From assembly GCA_030765065.1 (NCBI GenBank), contig CM060975.1:165326993-165390992 (forward strand): 64,000 nt of DNA, given 5' to 3'. Position 1 is the stretch's first letter. Every line of letters begins with the position of its first letter. A program made the translations under genes and the position numbers. A model generated the notes under the pieces. It was not told the DNA's origin. It searched no databases and saw only the letters and a program-made list of their open reading frames with translations. Source of the stretch: Deroplatys truncata. Taxonomy: Eukaryota; Arthropoda; Insecta; Mantodea; Mantidae. Shown piece by piece: positions 34,475 to 44,924 of the stretch.

Positions 34475-34684
34475 TAGCAATGGATTGGTTACGTGTTGTT
34501 CTTACGTTTTGTTACTTGGTTACATAGTTGCTACGTGTTGTTACGTCGTGTAACGTTTCTGGTTACGAGATGTCACGTGATGTTGCGTGGTTACGTGCTT
34601 ATGTTGCTTAGTATGACGTCTTGTCGTACCGTTATGTTACGTCTTGTTACGTGGTTACGTTTGTTGGTTACGTCTGTTACGTGA
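34475..34684. promoter_or_regulatory. Cluster of GTTACGT motifs, right arm
   Basis: At least nine exact TTACGT cores in ~210 bp. Mirror of 19381-19590. Confidence 0.7.
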
Positions 34685-34894
34685 TTATGTTAGGAATGAA
34701 TAGACAATGAGAAGATGCAGAACATACAAGGTGGGCATAGGTTAGGACGTATACTTCACTGTAAACCGATATACAGTTTGTCCCTCGCCGCCTCGCGCGC
34801 TAATGTTTAACATATAAAAAGTTTGTAAGGTTTAGAAAAAGTATATAAAAGTGTTGTAACGTTGGACGATAAAAGTTTTATAATCGAATTACTC

Positions 34895-35822
34895 CTATAT
34901 TACCGTATAAACCTACATTCCTCCTCCTTCAACCCCTGCTTATCCTTGTATCTCTACCGTTTTCCATATTTCTCCCATATAAACGTATACTCTGCTCCTC
35001 GACACGTCTAGACTAGGACCTCTCCTCATATTCCCCTACCTCTCTCATATAAGACGCATTCCCTACTTCAACCCTGTCTAGCCTAGCATCGACCCTCGTA
35101 TTCCCTATCTCTCGCATATAAACGCCTACTCTATCATTCAAAACTCCTAGCCTAATACCTCTCCTCGGTTCACTATCTCGCTCATATAAAACACCATATT
35201 CTACCCTTCAAGTCCTGTTTAGTATAACATCTTTCCTTGTATTCCCTATCTCTCTCGTATAAAGCGTATCCCTCCCTCCTTTAGCATCTGACTAGCCTAG
35301 CATCAGCCCTCGTATTCCCTATCTCTCCCCTATAAACGCGTTTTCCTCCTTGAACTGTCGCATCTACCCTCGTTTTCCCTATCCTTTCCCATATAAGCGC
35401 ATTTTTCCCTCCTTGAAGGTTCTCTCAACCTAGCATATACCCTCGTTTTCCTCGTCTCTTCATATAAAAAGTCATACTCTACCCTTCAAACCCTGAATAG
35501 TCTAGTACCTCTCCACGTATCCCCTATCTCTCCTGTAAATATGTTCATATTCCCCCTGCTTCAGCACCTGTCTATCCTAGCCTCTGTTCACGTTTTCCTT
35601 ATCTTTCCCATATAAATGCATATTCCATATCTCAACCCCTATCTAGTCCAACACTTCTCCTCGTATTCCCCGTATCTCTCATATAAAACACATCCCCAGT
35701 CCTTCAACCCATGACTTGGCCTAGCATCGATCCTCGTAGTCCCTATCTTCCCCATATAAACGCATTTTCCTCCGTGAACCTCCGCATATACCCTCGTTTT
35801 CCCTATCTTTCCCCATATAAAC
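34895..35822. repeat. Subterminal ~70-bp tandem repeats, right end
   Basis: Inverted counterpart of 18243-19170: about 14 units read as CCCTATCTCTCCCATATAAA on the plus strand. Unit order and sequence match the left end, so the whole array was copied rather than grown independently. Confidence 0.9.
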
Positions 35823-35860
35823 GCAAAAAGCTGCGCCAGATCTGTCCTTTATACCCTACT

Positions 35861-35866
35861 AATATT
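35861..35866. repeat. 6-bp target-site duplication AATATT, right
   Basis: Same six bases as 18199-18204, directly outside the terminal CT. Confidence 0.7.
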
Positions 35867-36074
35867 TACCTTTAAAATTACATTTAACGTGGGTGGAATG
35901 TTTTCACACAGCAAAGAATGAACAATGAACTCATTTTATTTGAATAATACTCTAACACATTACTAACTACTCTTCTTAATTTACCAGCATTTGTCTCTAC
36001 CTGGCTACTCCCTGCATAAGCACATTTACATAAAATGTTAAATAATTAATCTACATGACACTTCACACCATAAG

Positions 36075-36089
36075 CGTACCCACTTCCTT
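36075..36089. repeat. 15-bp SINE target-site duplication, left
   Basis: CGTACCCACTTCCTT is repeated exactly at 36395-36409. Confidence 0.9.
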
Positions 36090-36394
36090 GTCGTTCTCCG
36101 TGAGCTAGGGTACTATGCTAGGTTCTAGCTCCAGAGGTCGAGGGTTCAAACCCGGCGTAGGGTTGAGGGATCTTTTTCGGGCGCAAAAATCCTCAGTATG
36201 GCTTCCTTCGGAAGGGAAGTAAAGCCGGCGGTCCCGTGTCGTAGTTTACATCACGTAAAAGAACCTCAAACTTGAGAAAGAGGCCTCTGAGCAAAATTTC
36301 CGGTCCTTCACGCCCAGTATAGAATGGGTATAGAATGGGATGCTAAAAACCATAGCAGGTAAAGAGCTTTCCATAATGACCCTCAATTTAATTC
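36090..36394 (+). mobile_element. tRNA-derived SINE with perfect 15-bp target duplication
   Basis: The head has an A-box-like GTGAGCTAGGGTACTATG and a consensus B box GGGTTCAAACCC. The body carries CTTCCTTCGGAAGG, AGTAAAGCCGG, CCCGTGTCGTAG, CGTAAAAGAACCTCAA and TTCACGCCCAGTATA, also present in order in the SINE at 52858-53110. Perfect flanking duplications indicate a fairly young insertion. Confidence 0.9.
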
Positions 36395-36409
36395 CGTACC
36401 CACTTCCTT
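36395..36409. repeat. 15-bp SINE target-site duplication, right
   Basis: Identical to 36075-36089. Confidence 0.9.
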
Positions 36410-37300
36410 CAACTGATATTAACCTTTACTGACTTCTACGTTCGCGCCTGGCCTGTTGCTGAATAGATGGGTGACTTTTGTTTGTCATACACCATGAATG
36501 CAAGAAGTTACAGGATTCTGGCTTCTTTTAAAAACTGTCTCCAGCCCTCCTCAACATCTTCTCTCACTTGGTCTCCATTGTAAACTCAATAACAAAAGGT
36601 TTCTCGCTGGCTGAGTTTTCTATTGCATAAGTGTAGAATGTTCCGAAATTATTTAGTTTAAAAAAATTACAACGCTCATCTTATTACAAATAGAGAGTTT
36701 AAACTGAGCAGCTATCAGTACACTAGTTTAGTCTAGCCCTAGTATGCATACCCTAGATCCAAATAACTCCGGAGAGAGTTTTAAATCTTAATTTTCTGTA
36801 TGAAAGATTTAAAATCGAGCCTCCACACAGTAGTTATGCTTTCCTGCAATATTCAATAATACATTAAAAATATTATTAGAGGTCTATGCCATTAGTTTTG
36901 AGTATCACTTATATTTTCTTCTTTATACCACACATTTATATAACATGAGTCCGATGGACCCTGTGGTTTATGTATAAGTGTCATTAATTTAGATTGAGTT
37001 GTAATCAATCAATCACATTCTGTTTAAATTCACAAAATACATTGCGGACACAATACACATTGTTATCGTTGCAGAAAACACATTGTTACAACATGTAACT
37101 CTTTGTTCAACTGTCAGACTATGTTGTGTAACAAGAGTGAAAGATTGCAGTAGATGTTTACGAGTCTGTGTAGCAGTAAAGAAAGTTGCAATAGTTTTCT
37201 AGGAGTGTTGTCTTCGACATTCAGTACTGATTTAGAAGAAAGATAAATGTCATTTGTAACACTAAACAATAACAAGAACAGCAGTTACATTACTCAGTCC
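36410..37300. other. AT-rich non-coding stretch, nothing recognised
   Basis: It may include the 5' part of the degraded piggyBac element that follows, but no terminal CCC/TTAA end could be fixed. Confidence 0.4.
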
Positions 37301-37304
37301 AGAG

Positions 37305-38395
37305 AAAAAGATTTGATGACAAGAGGACAAGAGAGGCTAGATTACAAACTGATAAGTTTGGCCATATTTCCTATGCATGGAAAATATTTATAGAACTCTG
37401 CAGGAAAGTAAAATTAATGTTACGGTGGATGAAAAACTAGTTCCATTTAGGGGCAGTGTGGATTTGTGCAATATATTGCAAATAAACCTGCAAAGTATGG
37501 AATCAAAATGTTCTGGATGTGTGAAGCCGAAAGTGGTTATGCCTTGATGGGATTATGTATGCAGGAAGAGAACTAAGTGAGCCATGCCAGAAACATTTAG
37601 GTCTTACTACAGTAAAAACCCTTGCAGTTAAATATGCTGGTACTTCTAGAAATACTACTGTAGATAATTATTTTACAAGCGTACCATTGGCAGAACAACT
37701 CTTGAGTAGAATCCTAACTGTTGTGGAAACAATGAGAACAAATAAAAGAGAAATTCCAAAAGGTATGAAGTCAAATAGAGGTATACAGGTAAATTCAAAA
37801 GTGTTCGCATTTACAAAAGAAATCAGAATGGTTAGTTTTTCGCCAAAGAAAAATAAGTGTGAAACCCTCCTAAGTACCATCTATCTATAGATGAACAACA
37901 TCCAAACTGAAGCCAGAGATTGTGACATTTTATTAGCAAACTAAGGGTGGTGAGGATGTTAAGGATAAGCTAGTGCACAGTTATACATGAAAAAGATAAA
38001 CTAAACGCTGGCGTATGGCTATCTCATGCAACATAATGGACGTATGCACTTTAAATGCCTTTATTATTGGCACAACGCATCCCACACATCACGAAGGACT
38101 TGTGCACAAGTGGAGACTTTTCATCAAAGAACTTCCAATATAATTGAACCAACCGTTTATAATAAGAAGAGCTTCTAATCCCTTTCTACAGAAATCCATA
38201 TATCTGGACATGGAGAAGTTCATTGCCATCGCTCAAACACAAAGCAGTAACAACAGTAGCGTGGATAGTCAGAAGAGAAGGTGTTCATTGTGTCCTGATT
38301 CAAAAGATAGAAAAACAAAGACAGTGTGCTGTAAGTGCACAAAACATGTGTGCAAGAACCATAGAAGTGTGTTGTGCAACAACTGTAAAAATTAA
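37305..38395 (+). pseudogene. Degenerate piggyBac-like transposase
   Basis: The family makes cut-and-paste transposases inserting at TTAA. Translated pieces line up with it in order across frames: RFDDKRTRE-like and DKFGHISYAWK near 37,310-37,385; VDEKLVPFRG near 37,422; QYIANKPAKYGIKMFW near 37,467; YAGREL..TSRNTTVDNYFTSVPLA and LTVVETMRTNKREIP at 37,555-37,890; and the C-terminal cysteine-rich domain (CSLC, CCKC, HVCKNH, LCNNC) ending at 38,395. At least three frameshifts or stops separate these blocks, so no full protein can be made. Terminal inverted repeats were not located. The family assignment is firm and the ends are not. Confidence 0.85.
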
Positions 38396-38989
38396 TGTAA
38401 TGGTTTTTTGTTGAATGATTTGTTCTTTGACAATAGCGTAACACTTTGTCACAAATAATACTGTGTCTTATAAACTTTCCAGAACTAAATCCATCTGCAA
38501 GGAAGGCCAGGGCTCCATGAACTGAATAATTGGCATGTTCCTTAATCCCCCCTAATTTACTTCTTGTGCAGCAAGAGTTCAGAAATAATATCGCCAAATT
38601 ACGCTCTATAGTGCTTGTTCTCAGTCTAATTCATGATAAAACATACTTTACTGTTTCATCAACCAGAATCAACTTATGGTTGCTTTTGGTTCTATCTTAC
38701 TCTTCGGAGAATATTAAATAAATATAATTAAAGGCTACAAAAACCCTCCAGCCGAGAACGAACCCGACATTCTAATTTCATAAACCAACACTCTGTTACT
38801 CCAAGGAAGTAACCAAATTAACTATTCTAAACGCCTTATGGTTTGCCTTAAACTGATAAGATGAAATCAAAGGACCTTGATACCATGTGGCATTGTCATC
38901 ACTTTATTTGGCATACGAGCTAGAAATCGTCAAATGAATAATAGGGCATGTTAAACGATATACACGAACACTCTGCCACAACTCCTTAC
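38396..38989. other. Non-coding; possible SINE-head relic
   Basis: Mostly featureless. At about 38,745-38,810 the minus strand has a B-box-like TCGGGTTCGTTCTCGG preceded by an A-box-like stretch, suggesting an old tRNA-derived fragment. Confidence 0.3.
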
Positions 38990-39004
38990 ACCATATCATA
39001 CACA

Positions 39005-39850
39005 AGTGAGGTAACCAGGGGCCGCGTTGTAGGAATGTGGCCGCACAATGGCCCAAATATGCCAAGCAGTTGGGCATGGAGAAAAGACTGTGCGATTATG
39101 AGCGAAAAGGTTACAGGAGGAGGGTGAAGAGGGCCTTAAGTCAAAGCAAAAGGAAGTAAGGCTAAAGAAGACCATAGACAGAGCTATTTTAAAGTTCCAC
39201 ATTGAGAATACCTTCCTTCCAGCGACACAATAAATCTAAATCTCCCAATGGATGCTGAGACGGTCCGTCGATGCTGCTGGCATCCTACATCGAAGGCCTG
39301 CAAGAAAATGGTACCCTTAAGCAAAATTGTTTTTGTCAAACGAGGATGAGAATGTCATTGTGACATCCCAACAACATTTGCTTCCACCCTAAACACATTT
39401 TTGCCACTGCACCTAATGGGAGGATTAGCTTAGCTTAGGGAGTAAGAGAATGTGTTGAAGTCTCCTCTAACATGGACTTCCAGGAACATGTTGCAGTCCT
39501 GGAAGAATGCATGCTCCCAGCGGTGCGATCTAAGTACCCGAAAGAGGATGCATTTCATGCACAACAACAGTGTGCACACATTGCGAATCACAGAGGCTTG
39601 GCTTCAGCAGCAACCAGACATTTCGGTTTTCCAATGACCTGCGAAGTCTCTGGACCTTAATCCAATTGAGAACGTTTGGGCAGTAATGGTTCGGGACTGG
39701 GAACAATGTCAGGAACGCACCAAAGAGGCAGTAAGAGAACATTTCTGGGAAGCGTGGGAGAGAATTAAGAGACGACCTCAAATCTGCAGGTCTTTAGTTT
39801 TCTCAGTGCCTCGGAGACTGAATGAGGTCATTGAAAATCAAGGCTGGTGG
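39005..39850 (+). pseudogene. Degenerate Tc1-like (Tc1/mariner) transposase
   Basis: The C-terminal half is clearest. SVHTLRITEAWLQQQPDISVFQ (39,570-39,637) continues after a frameshift as WPAKSLDLNPIENVWAVM and then EHFWEAWERIKRRP..RLNEVI. In Tc1 transposases the second catalytic Asp lies in a QDN-P-HT block, which here reads HNNSVHT, so that residue seems lost. The DLNPIEN block with the catalytic Glu remains. The N-terminal helix-turn-helix part is only faintly visible at 39,020-39,240 among stops. Terminal repeats were not found. Confidence 0.8.
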
Positions 39851-40788
39851 TCTTCCTATTAGAGAAATAAAAATCGAAAAGTTTTGCATTATTGTTATTA
39901 TTATTGCATTTATTGTAAATACATTACATTTAAACTTCATATTTAGTGGATTTATGTTTAATAAAATATGTTTAATCCCTATAAATATATACAATACCAT
40001 TTCTGTGCTATTAAGGTGATATCTATGATGATAGTCTTTGTATTTGACACATATACGGTCTTTTTAAGCTACTTTAGTGAAAAGGAACGTTAAACGCTAT
40101 AAATAATTATAAAGAGTTTACTTTTTATTTAATTCACAATTATGATAATAGTGGTAATAATAATAACTTTATTACATTATTGTGGAAAACATTAAAAATC
40201 AATGCCGTTATTTGAACTACAGATCTTTGGCTTTCCATGCCGACGCTTTGCCATTTAGCTCTCATGGTCGCCTGCTGTCAGCACAACGAATGTAATGTAT
40301 TTTATTCTACCTCTAACCCTTGTCTACACATGAATAAATTCTTTCGAATTTTTCGAGGAGGAACTGCAAATGTAACAAAGTTCAATAAGCAAACTGTGTT
40401 AAAGTCTAACACACAATACAAACGAGAAAATATAATCAGTTGTGATAAAACGATAAAGTGAAAGTCAAACGAAATGATAAGCCTGTAAAAACAGAAGTAA
40501 AATAAGTGCAACCATTTCTAGTGTTTATTATATAGGTGTACACGAATAATTGAAAATGGCAATTGAATTTCTGATATCAGCAACTGCTATGCTATAAATG
40601 GAATCAGTATTCCGCTTGAAATATTTGCAGGATTTTATAAAGAAGCTTGGTATTATGTCTCTCACGCCCACCTTCAGCCAAATAATACTTTTCATATAAA
40701 AAGGCTATTATCATTATATTATTTTTCTAACATATATTATCATCATTAACAGAAATATACGCTAAATAGAATATTCATTTGGCTTTTG

Positions 40789-40792
<4 letters not shown>
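39851..40792. other. AT-rich non-coding; SINE-head relic near 40,205-40,275
   Basis: On the minus strand TGGCAAAGCGTCGGCATGG and GTAGTTCAAATAAC sit at A-box/B-box spacing, suggesting a decayed tRNA-derived fragment. Nothing else was recognised. Confidence 0.35.

Positions 40793-40833
<41 letters not shown>
40793..40833. repeat. (AAT)n microsatellite
   Basis: About 13 consecutive ATA/AAT units. Confidence 0.95.
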
Positions 40834-41149
40834 GGCCAATGATATGTCAAATTACTTATATAACGTAAGCGTGTAAAACGAGCAAAGGCACGGAGGTAGC
40901 TTATTTAGCAAAGAAAAAAAAATACCCTATCCCCAGACTTGAAAACGCGACCTCTGCAACACCAAAGCCATAACGTTACCCTTTACACCAAAGTGGACAC
41001 TACTAGAGCTGTGCTTATTTTTGCATTTGATATCTGTCACCCCTTTCCCCCTCTTTTACACTTCCGTCGAAAGGGTGAACAAATACATGGAACAGCTTTG
41101 CGTGTTGTTACGGCCCCCAGATACCTTCAGAGACAGTGTACGTACGGCA

Positions 41150-41397
41150 GAGGTGAGCGATCATCCAACTGATACGGGTAGGTGATGTGGCCAGTATCAC
41201 GTATCCCCCCAGCCAGAATGTTAGCCATCGTGGACGGGATCGCTGCCTATCGCAGCTCCTCACTTTTCCAAGATGCTCAGTGTGCATCGGTTCTATATCC
41301 GGAACTTAAAATCCGCAAATCCAATTGTTTTGGATCGAACCCCGGCAAATTCCGTGTCCGGGAACCAGAGTACCACGTTTTAGTCCACTGTTTTTAG
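41150..41397 (-). mobile_element. tRNA-derived SINE, family shared with 4222-4480
   Basis: Same orientation and block order as the 4.2-4.5 kb copy (CACGTATC..CCAGCCAGAATG; GATCGCT; CGAACCCCGGCAAATTCCGT; GTACCACG.TTTAGTCCACT). The tRNA-like head is at the right end when read on the minus strand. No target duplication was identified. Confidence 0.55.
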
Positions 41398-41521
41398 TTT
41401 TTTAGTACATAATTCTATTTATCACCTGCAATAAGGGGTTTTATACCCTATGTCCTCCTGAAAGAATACGATTTTTCAATGGTGTAAGAATTATCAAATT
41501 CATTGGAGTGGTTTTGGAGAT

Positions 41522-41625
41522 CACTCACTATACACACACATATATATATATATATATACACACATACATACATACATACATACGTACATACATACGCACA
41601 CAAACACACAAACATCGATTTTTTC
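41522..41625. repeat. (TA)n/(CATA)n/(CACA)n compound microsatellite
   Basis: TA units are followed by ACAT/ACATAC units and CA-rich runs. Confidence 0.9.
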
Positions 41626-42920
41626 TCTTTATATCAGTATAAATTTTTGAAACAGTAAAATCCCCCAAAGTTATTGGGTGTCATAATAGTTCTAAATGAA
41701 GGAAACGTATTCCTGAGAGAGAGAAAGAGACAGAGATTTTTGGCAGAATCGAATTTTGTTCCGAATATTTTAAGCTTCTGTGAAATTTGGAAAATCGACA
41801 GAATGTAAGAAATGTTGTTGGAATTTATTCCAGTTACACAAAATAACAGTAATGCTTTTGCCATGCTAAAATATTCTAACTCTTATAGTTATATTAATTT
41901 TTAATTATTTAAATTCATTTTTCTAATAAAAATACTCCACAGGATGCGTTTTCAAAAATATTCACCAAAAACTTCAGATTTTGCTGCAAATGAGATTAAA
42001 AGGGACCTGTCATATCAGATTTTTTAAATTAACGCCTAATTAGTGTATAGAAATATTTGGTATTTTACGCTGCGAAAGTCTTTATTTTTTTAAAATGTTA
42101 ATTTATTTCTCAAAATTGGAAGATTATTCTGAAAAGTATATGCTAAACTTTCTTTACTGTACCTTTTAGAGGAAGAACAAAAATGTTGAAATAAATTAGT
42201 AAAAAATTGCATCGTGTGGAACATTTTAAGCAAGGAAAATGCTATAAAAACGTTTGTGACAAAAGAAGGTTTAGAGTTGGATGTTCTATTAATAAGTATG
42301 CGCCTGCCCATTTATAGCTTCAGATAATTGATAGTTTAAATATGTCAACTGTAAACTACAATATATTTATTAAACTTTAACATTCATATTATTTTGTTGA
42401 GAGAAAAACATTTTTTTAATTTTTTAGGAAATGGGCAAATCTCACAGGTGCATTACCTTAAAGAAAAGAATCAATTAGGTACTAGTTACGCTTCACGCGA
42501 ATTCTCAGATTATGAATGACTTAAATGGGACACATCTTTCACAAAATTAATGAACCGTAGAACGGTTGCTTGTTACAACTACAACTTGTTTCTCTTTCAG
42601 GAGAGACTTCATTAAAATACAAACTCCGAGAAAAAACAAAGGAGTTGTAACTGACGCGTGTCTGGTGTCACGCTAAATTAAACAAGCAATGGCAAAACAT
42701 TACCAATAGTATAGGAATGAAAACATCAGGTAAGAATATTAATTAGAGGCAAAACGACGTTTGTATGTCGTAATCAGGTTGCACAGTTCATGCTCAATTC
42801 TGCTCTACCAGGGCAAAGATCCTCAACGAATCGAAAAAAAGGAATAAATTAAATGTCTTCTCAAAAGTATTTCAAAATGCTGAACACATTTCCACCGCGA
42901 ATTATTTTCGAGAACTTTAT
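41626..42920. other. AT-rich non-coding stretch, nothing recognised
   Basis: Short frames of about 75 codons on the minus strand show no recognisable motif. Confidence 0.5.
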
Positions 42921-42961
42921 CACCACCACCACCACCACCACCACCACCACCACCACCACCT
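42921..42961. repeat. (CAC)n microsatellite
   Basis: About 13 uninterrupted CAC units, immediately before a SINE. Confidence 0.95.
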
Positions 42962-42964
42962 GTA

Positions 42965-43180
42965 GGTATGGGTGGTTTAGTTGGCTAGGTGCCGGCCTTC
43001 TGATTCCAAGGTGTCGGTTCAAACCCATTCCTGACCGATGGTTTTTAAGTGCGCTTAAATGCGACGGCCCAATTTAAGTAGATTTACTAGAATAAAGGAA
43101 CTGCGGGATGAAATTCCGGCACACCGGCAGGGCTGATATGATCCGAAAATTGAAAGTGTCGTTAACAAACAAAAAAGTAC
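42965..43180 (+). mobile_element. tRNA-derived SINE between CAC-rich repeats
   Basis: The head has an A-box-like GGTTTAGTTGGCTAGGTGCC and a B box TCGGTTCAAACCC. The body includes GCGACGGCCCAATTTAAGT and CTGCGGGATGAAATTCCGGC. CAC-type simple repeats lie on both sides, so it may have inserted into the microsatellite or carry it as a tail. Confidence 0.65.
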
Positions 43181-43189
43181 CGTCACTAT

Positions 43190-44885
43190 CACGCTCACCA
43201 CCATCACTATCACCCCTACTACCACCACTTTCACCACCACCATCACCACTACTATCATCACCAATTCCACCACCATCGTCACCATCACTGTCACGACCAC
43301 CTTCATCGTCAGCATCACTATCACACCATCATTATTACCATCGCCATCACTACCATCACCAGCAATATCACTATCTGCACCACCATCACCACTACTATCA
43401 TCTCCAACCCACATCACCACCATCACTATCACCACCACCTCCATCGTCAGCATCACTAACACCACCATAATTATCACCATTACTATCACTATCATCACCA
43501 TCACTATCACCCCAGCACCATCACTATCTGCACCACTACTATCATCTCCAACCCACAATCACCACCATCACTATCACCACCACCGCCATCGTCAGCATCA
43601 CTATCACATCATCATTATTACCATCACCATCACTACCATCACCAGCAATATCACTATCTGCACCACCATCACCACTACCATATCACCACCATCATTATCA
43701 CCACCACCTCCATCGTCAGCATCACTAACACCACCATAATTATCACCATTATTATCACTATCATCACCATCACTATCACCCCCAGCACCATCAGTATCTG
43801 CAACACCATTACAATAATCACCAACCCACAATCACCACCATCACTATCACCACCATTTCCATCGTCAGCATCACTATCACACCATCATTATTACCATCAC
43901 CAGCAATATCACTATCTGCACCACCATCACCAGTACTATCATCTCCAACCCACATCACCACCATCACTATCACCACCACCTCCATCGTCAGCATCACTAA
44001 CACCACCATAATTATCACCATTATTATCACTATCATCACCATCACTATCACCCCCAGCACCATCACTATCTGCAACACCATCACCATTACTATAATCGCC
44101 AACCCAACACCGCCACCATCAATATCACCACTACTTCCATCGTCACCATCACTATCACCAACACCATTACTATCACCCCTACTACCATCACTATTACCAT
44201 CATCACCACTACTATCATCACCAACATCACCCTTGCCACTATCACTATATCACTAACACCACCACCTCCATCGTCACCATCACTATCACCACCATCATTA
44301 TCACCAGAACCATCACTATCATCAGCTCATTATCACCCCTACTACCATCACTATCACCCGGCACCATCACTATTACCAACACCATTACTACTACTATCAT
44401 CACCAACACCACCACCACCGAAACTATCACTATCACCACAAGTATCACACCGTCATTATCACCAGCACCTCACTATCACAACCACCATCGCCACTACAAC
44501 ATTAGCAACACCGCTACCAATATAATCGCCACCACCATCACTACCACCACCACTACCACCATTATTATCACCATCATCATCGCCACCACCACGATCACTA
44601 TCACCACCATCATTACCATCTCCATCATCACCAGCACTGTCATTACCACCACCATCACCACCATCATTACCGCTAAAATCACCACCACCACTACCACCAA
44701 CACCACCATCATTACCACTATTACCATCACCACCATCATCACAGCCACAAACATCACTACCACCATCATCATTACCACTACAACTACCACCATCAACACC
44801 AACATTACCACTATTACCACCATCACCATCACCACCACCATCGACAAAACCACCACCACCACTACCACCATTTCCAGCACCACTA
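43190..44885. repeat. CAC/ATC satellite with higher-order ~270-bp period
   Basis: Some 1.7 kb made almost only of CAC, ATC, CAT and ACT triplets. In its first half the marker CCATCGTCAG recurs at 43303 (variant), 43441, 43586, 43710, 43859 and 43982. The spacing alternates about 145-149 and 123, so every second copy is 269-273 bp apart: a higher-order unit of two unequal subunits. From about 44,130 the pattern decays into simpler triplets. Open frames on both strands are low-complexity readings of the repeat. Confidence 0.9.
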
Positions 44886-44924
44886 CTAAACGGTTTCTGT
44901 ATTATTTTCTGTAGGTAATCCCTA

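Larger units (their letters stand above)
18205..35860. mobile_element. Palindromic Maverick/Polinton-type element with polymerase in both arms
   Basis: The element is 17,656 bp. Arms 18205-26503 (8,299 bp) and 27528-35860 (8,333 bp) are inverted copies around a 1,024-bp unique centre. Their 34-bp length difference is explained by a 30-bp duplication in the right polymerase gene and a 4-bp difference in a CT/GA microsatellite. Ends are 5'-AG...CT-3' with a 6-bp flanking duplication, and subterminal tandem repeats are present. These are hallmarks known for Polintons, as is a protein-primed family B polymerase. Unlike canonical 15-20-kb Polintons, no retroviral-type integrase, packaging ATPase, cysteine protease or capsid gene is visible. 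It is therefore probably a non-autonomous or defective derivative mobilised in trans. A mis-assembled fold-back is possible but is made less likely by the unique centre, the differences between arms and the flanking duplication. Confidence 0.8.
27528..35860. repeat. Right inverted arm of the palindromic element
   Basis: Inverted copy of 18205-26503. Differences noticed: the 30-bp duplication at about 33494-33553, the 4-bp microsatellite difference, two missense changes in the polymerase (residues 692 and 966), and single-base changes near 28,117 and 28,482. The count is not exhaustive, but identity is clearly above 99%. Confidence 0.95.

Noticed and set aside
18205-35860. Casposon or parvovirus/bidnavirus-type element
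   Set aside because: A family B polymerase with inverted repeats would allow it, but no Cas1-like or parvoviral helicase frame exists, and the 6-bp duplication with AG...CT ends fits Polintons better.
18205-35860. Pure assembly fold-back artefact
   Set aside because: It cannot be excluded without reads. But a 1,024-bp unique centre, differences between the arms and matching 6-bp flanks outside both ends are not expected from a simple artefact.
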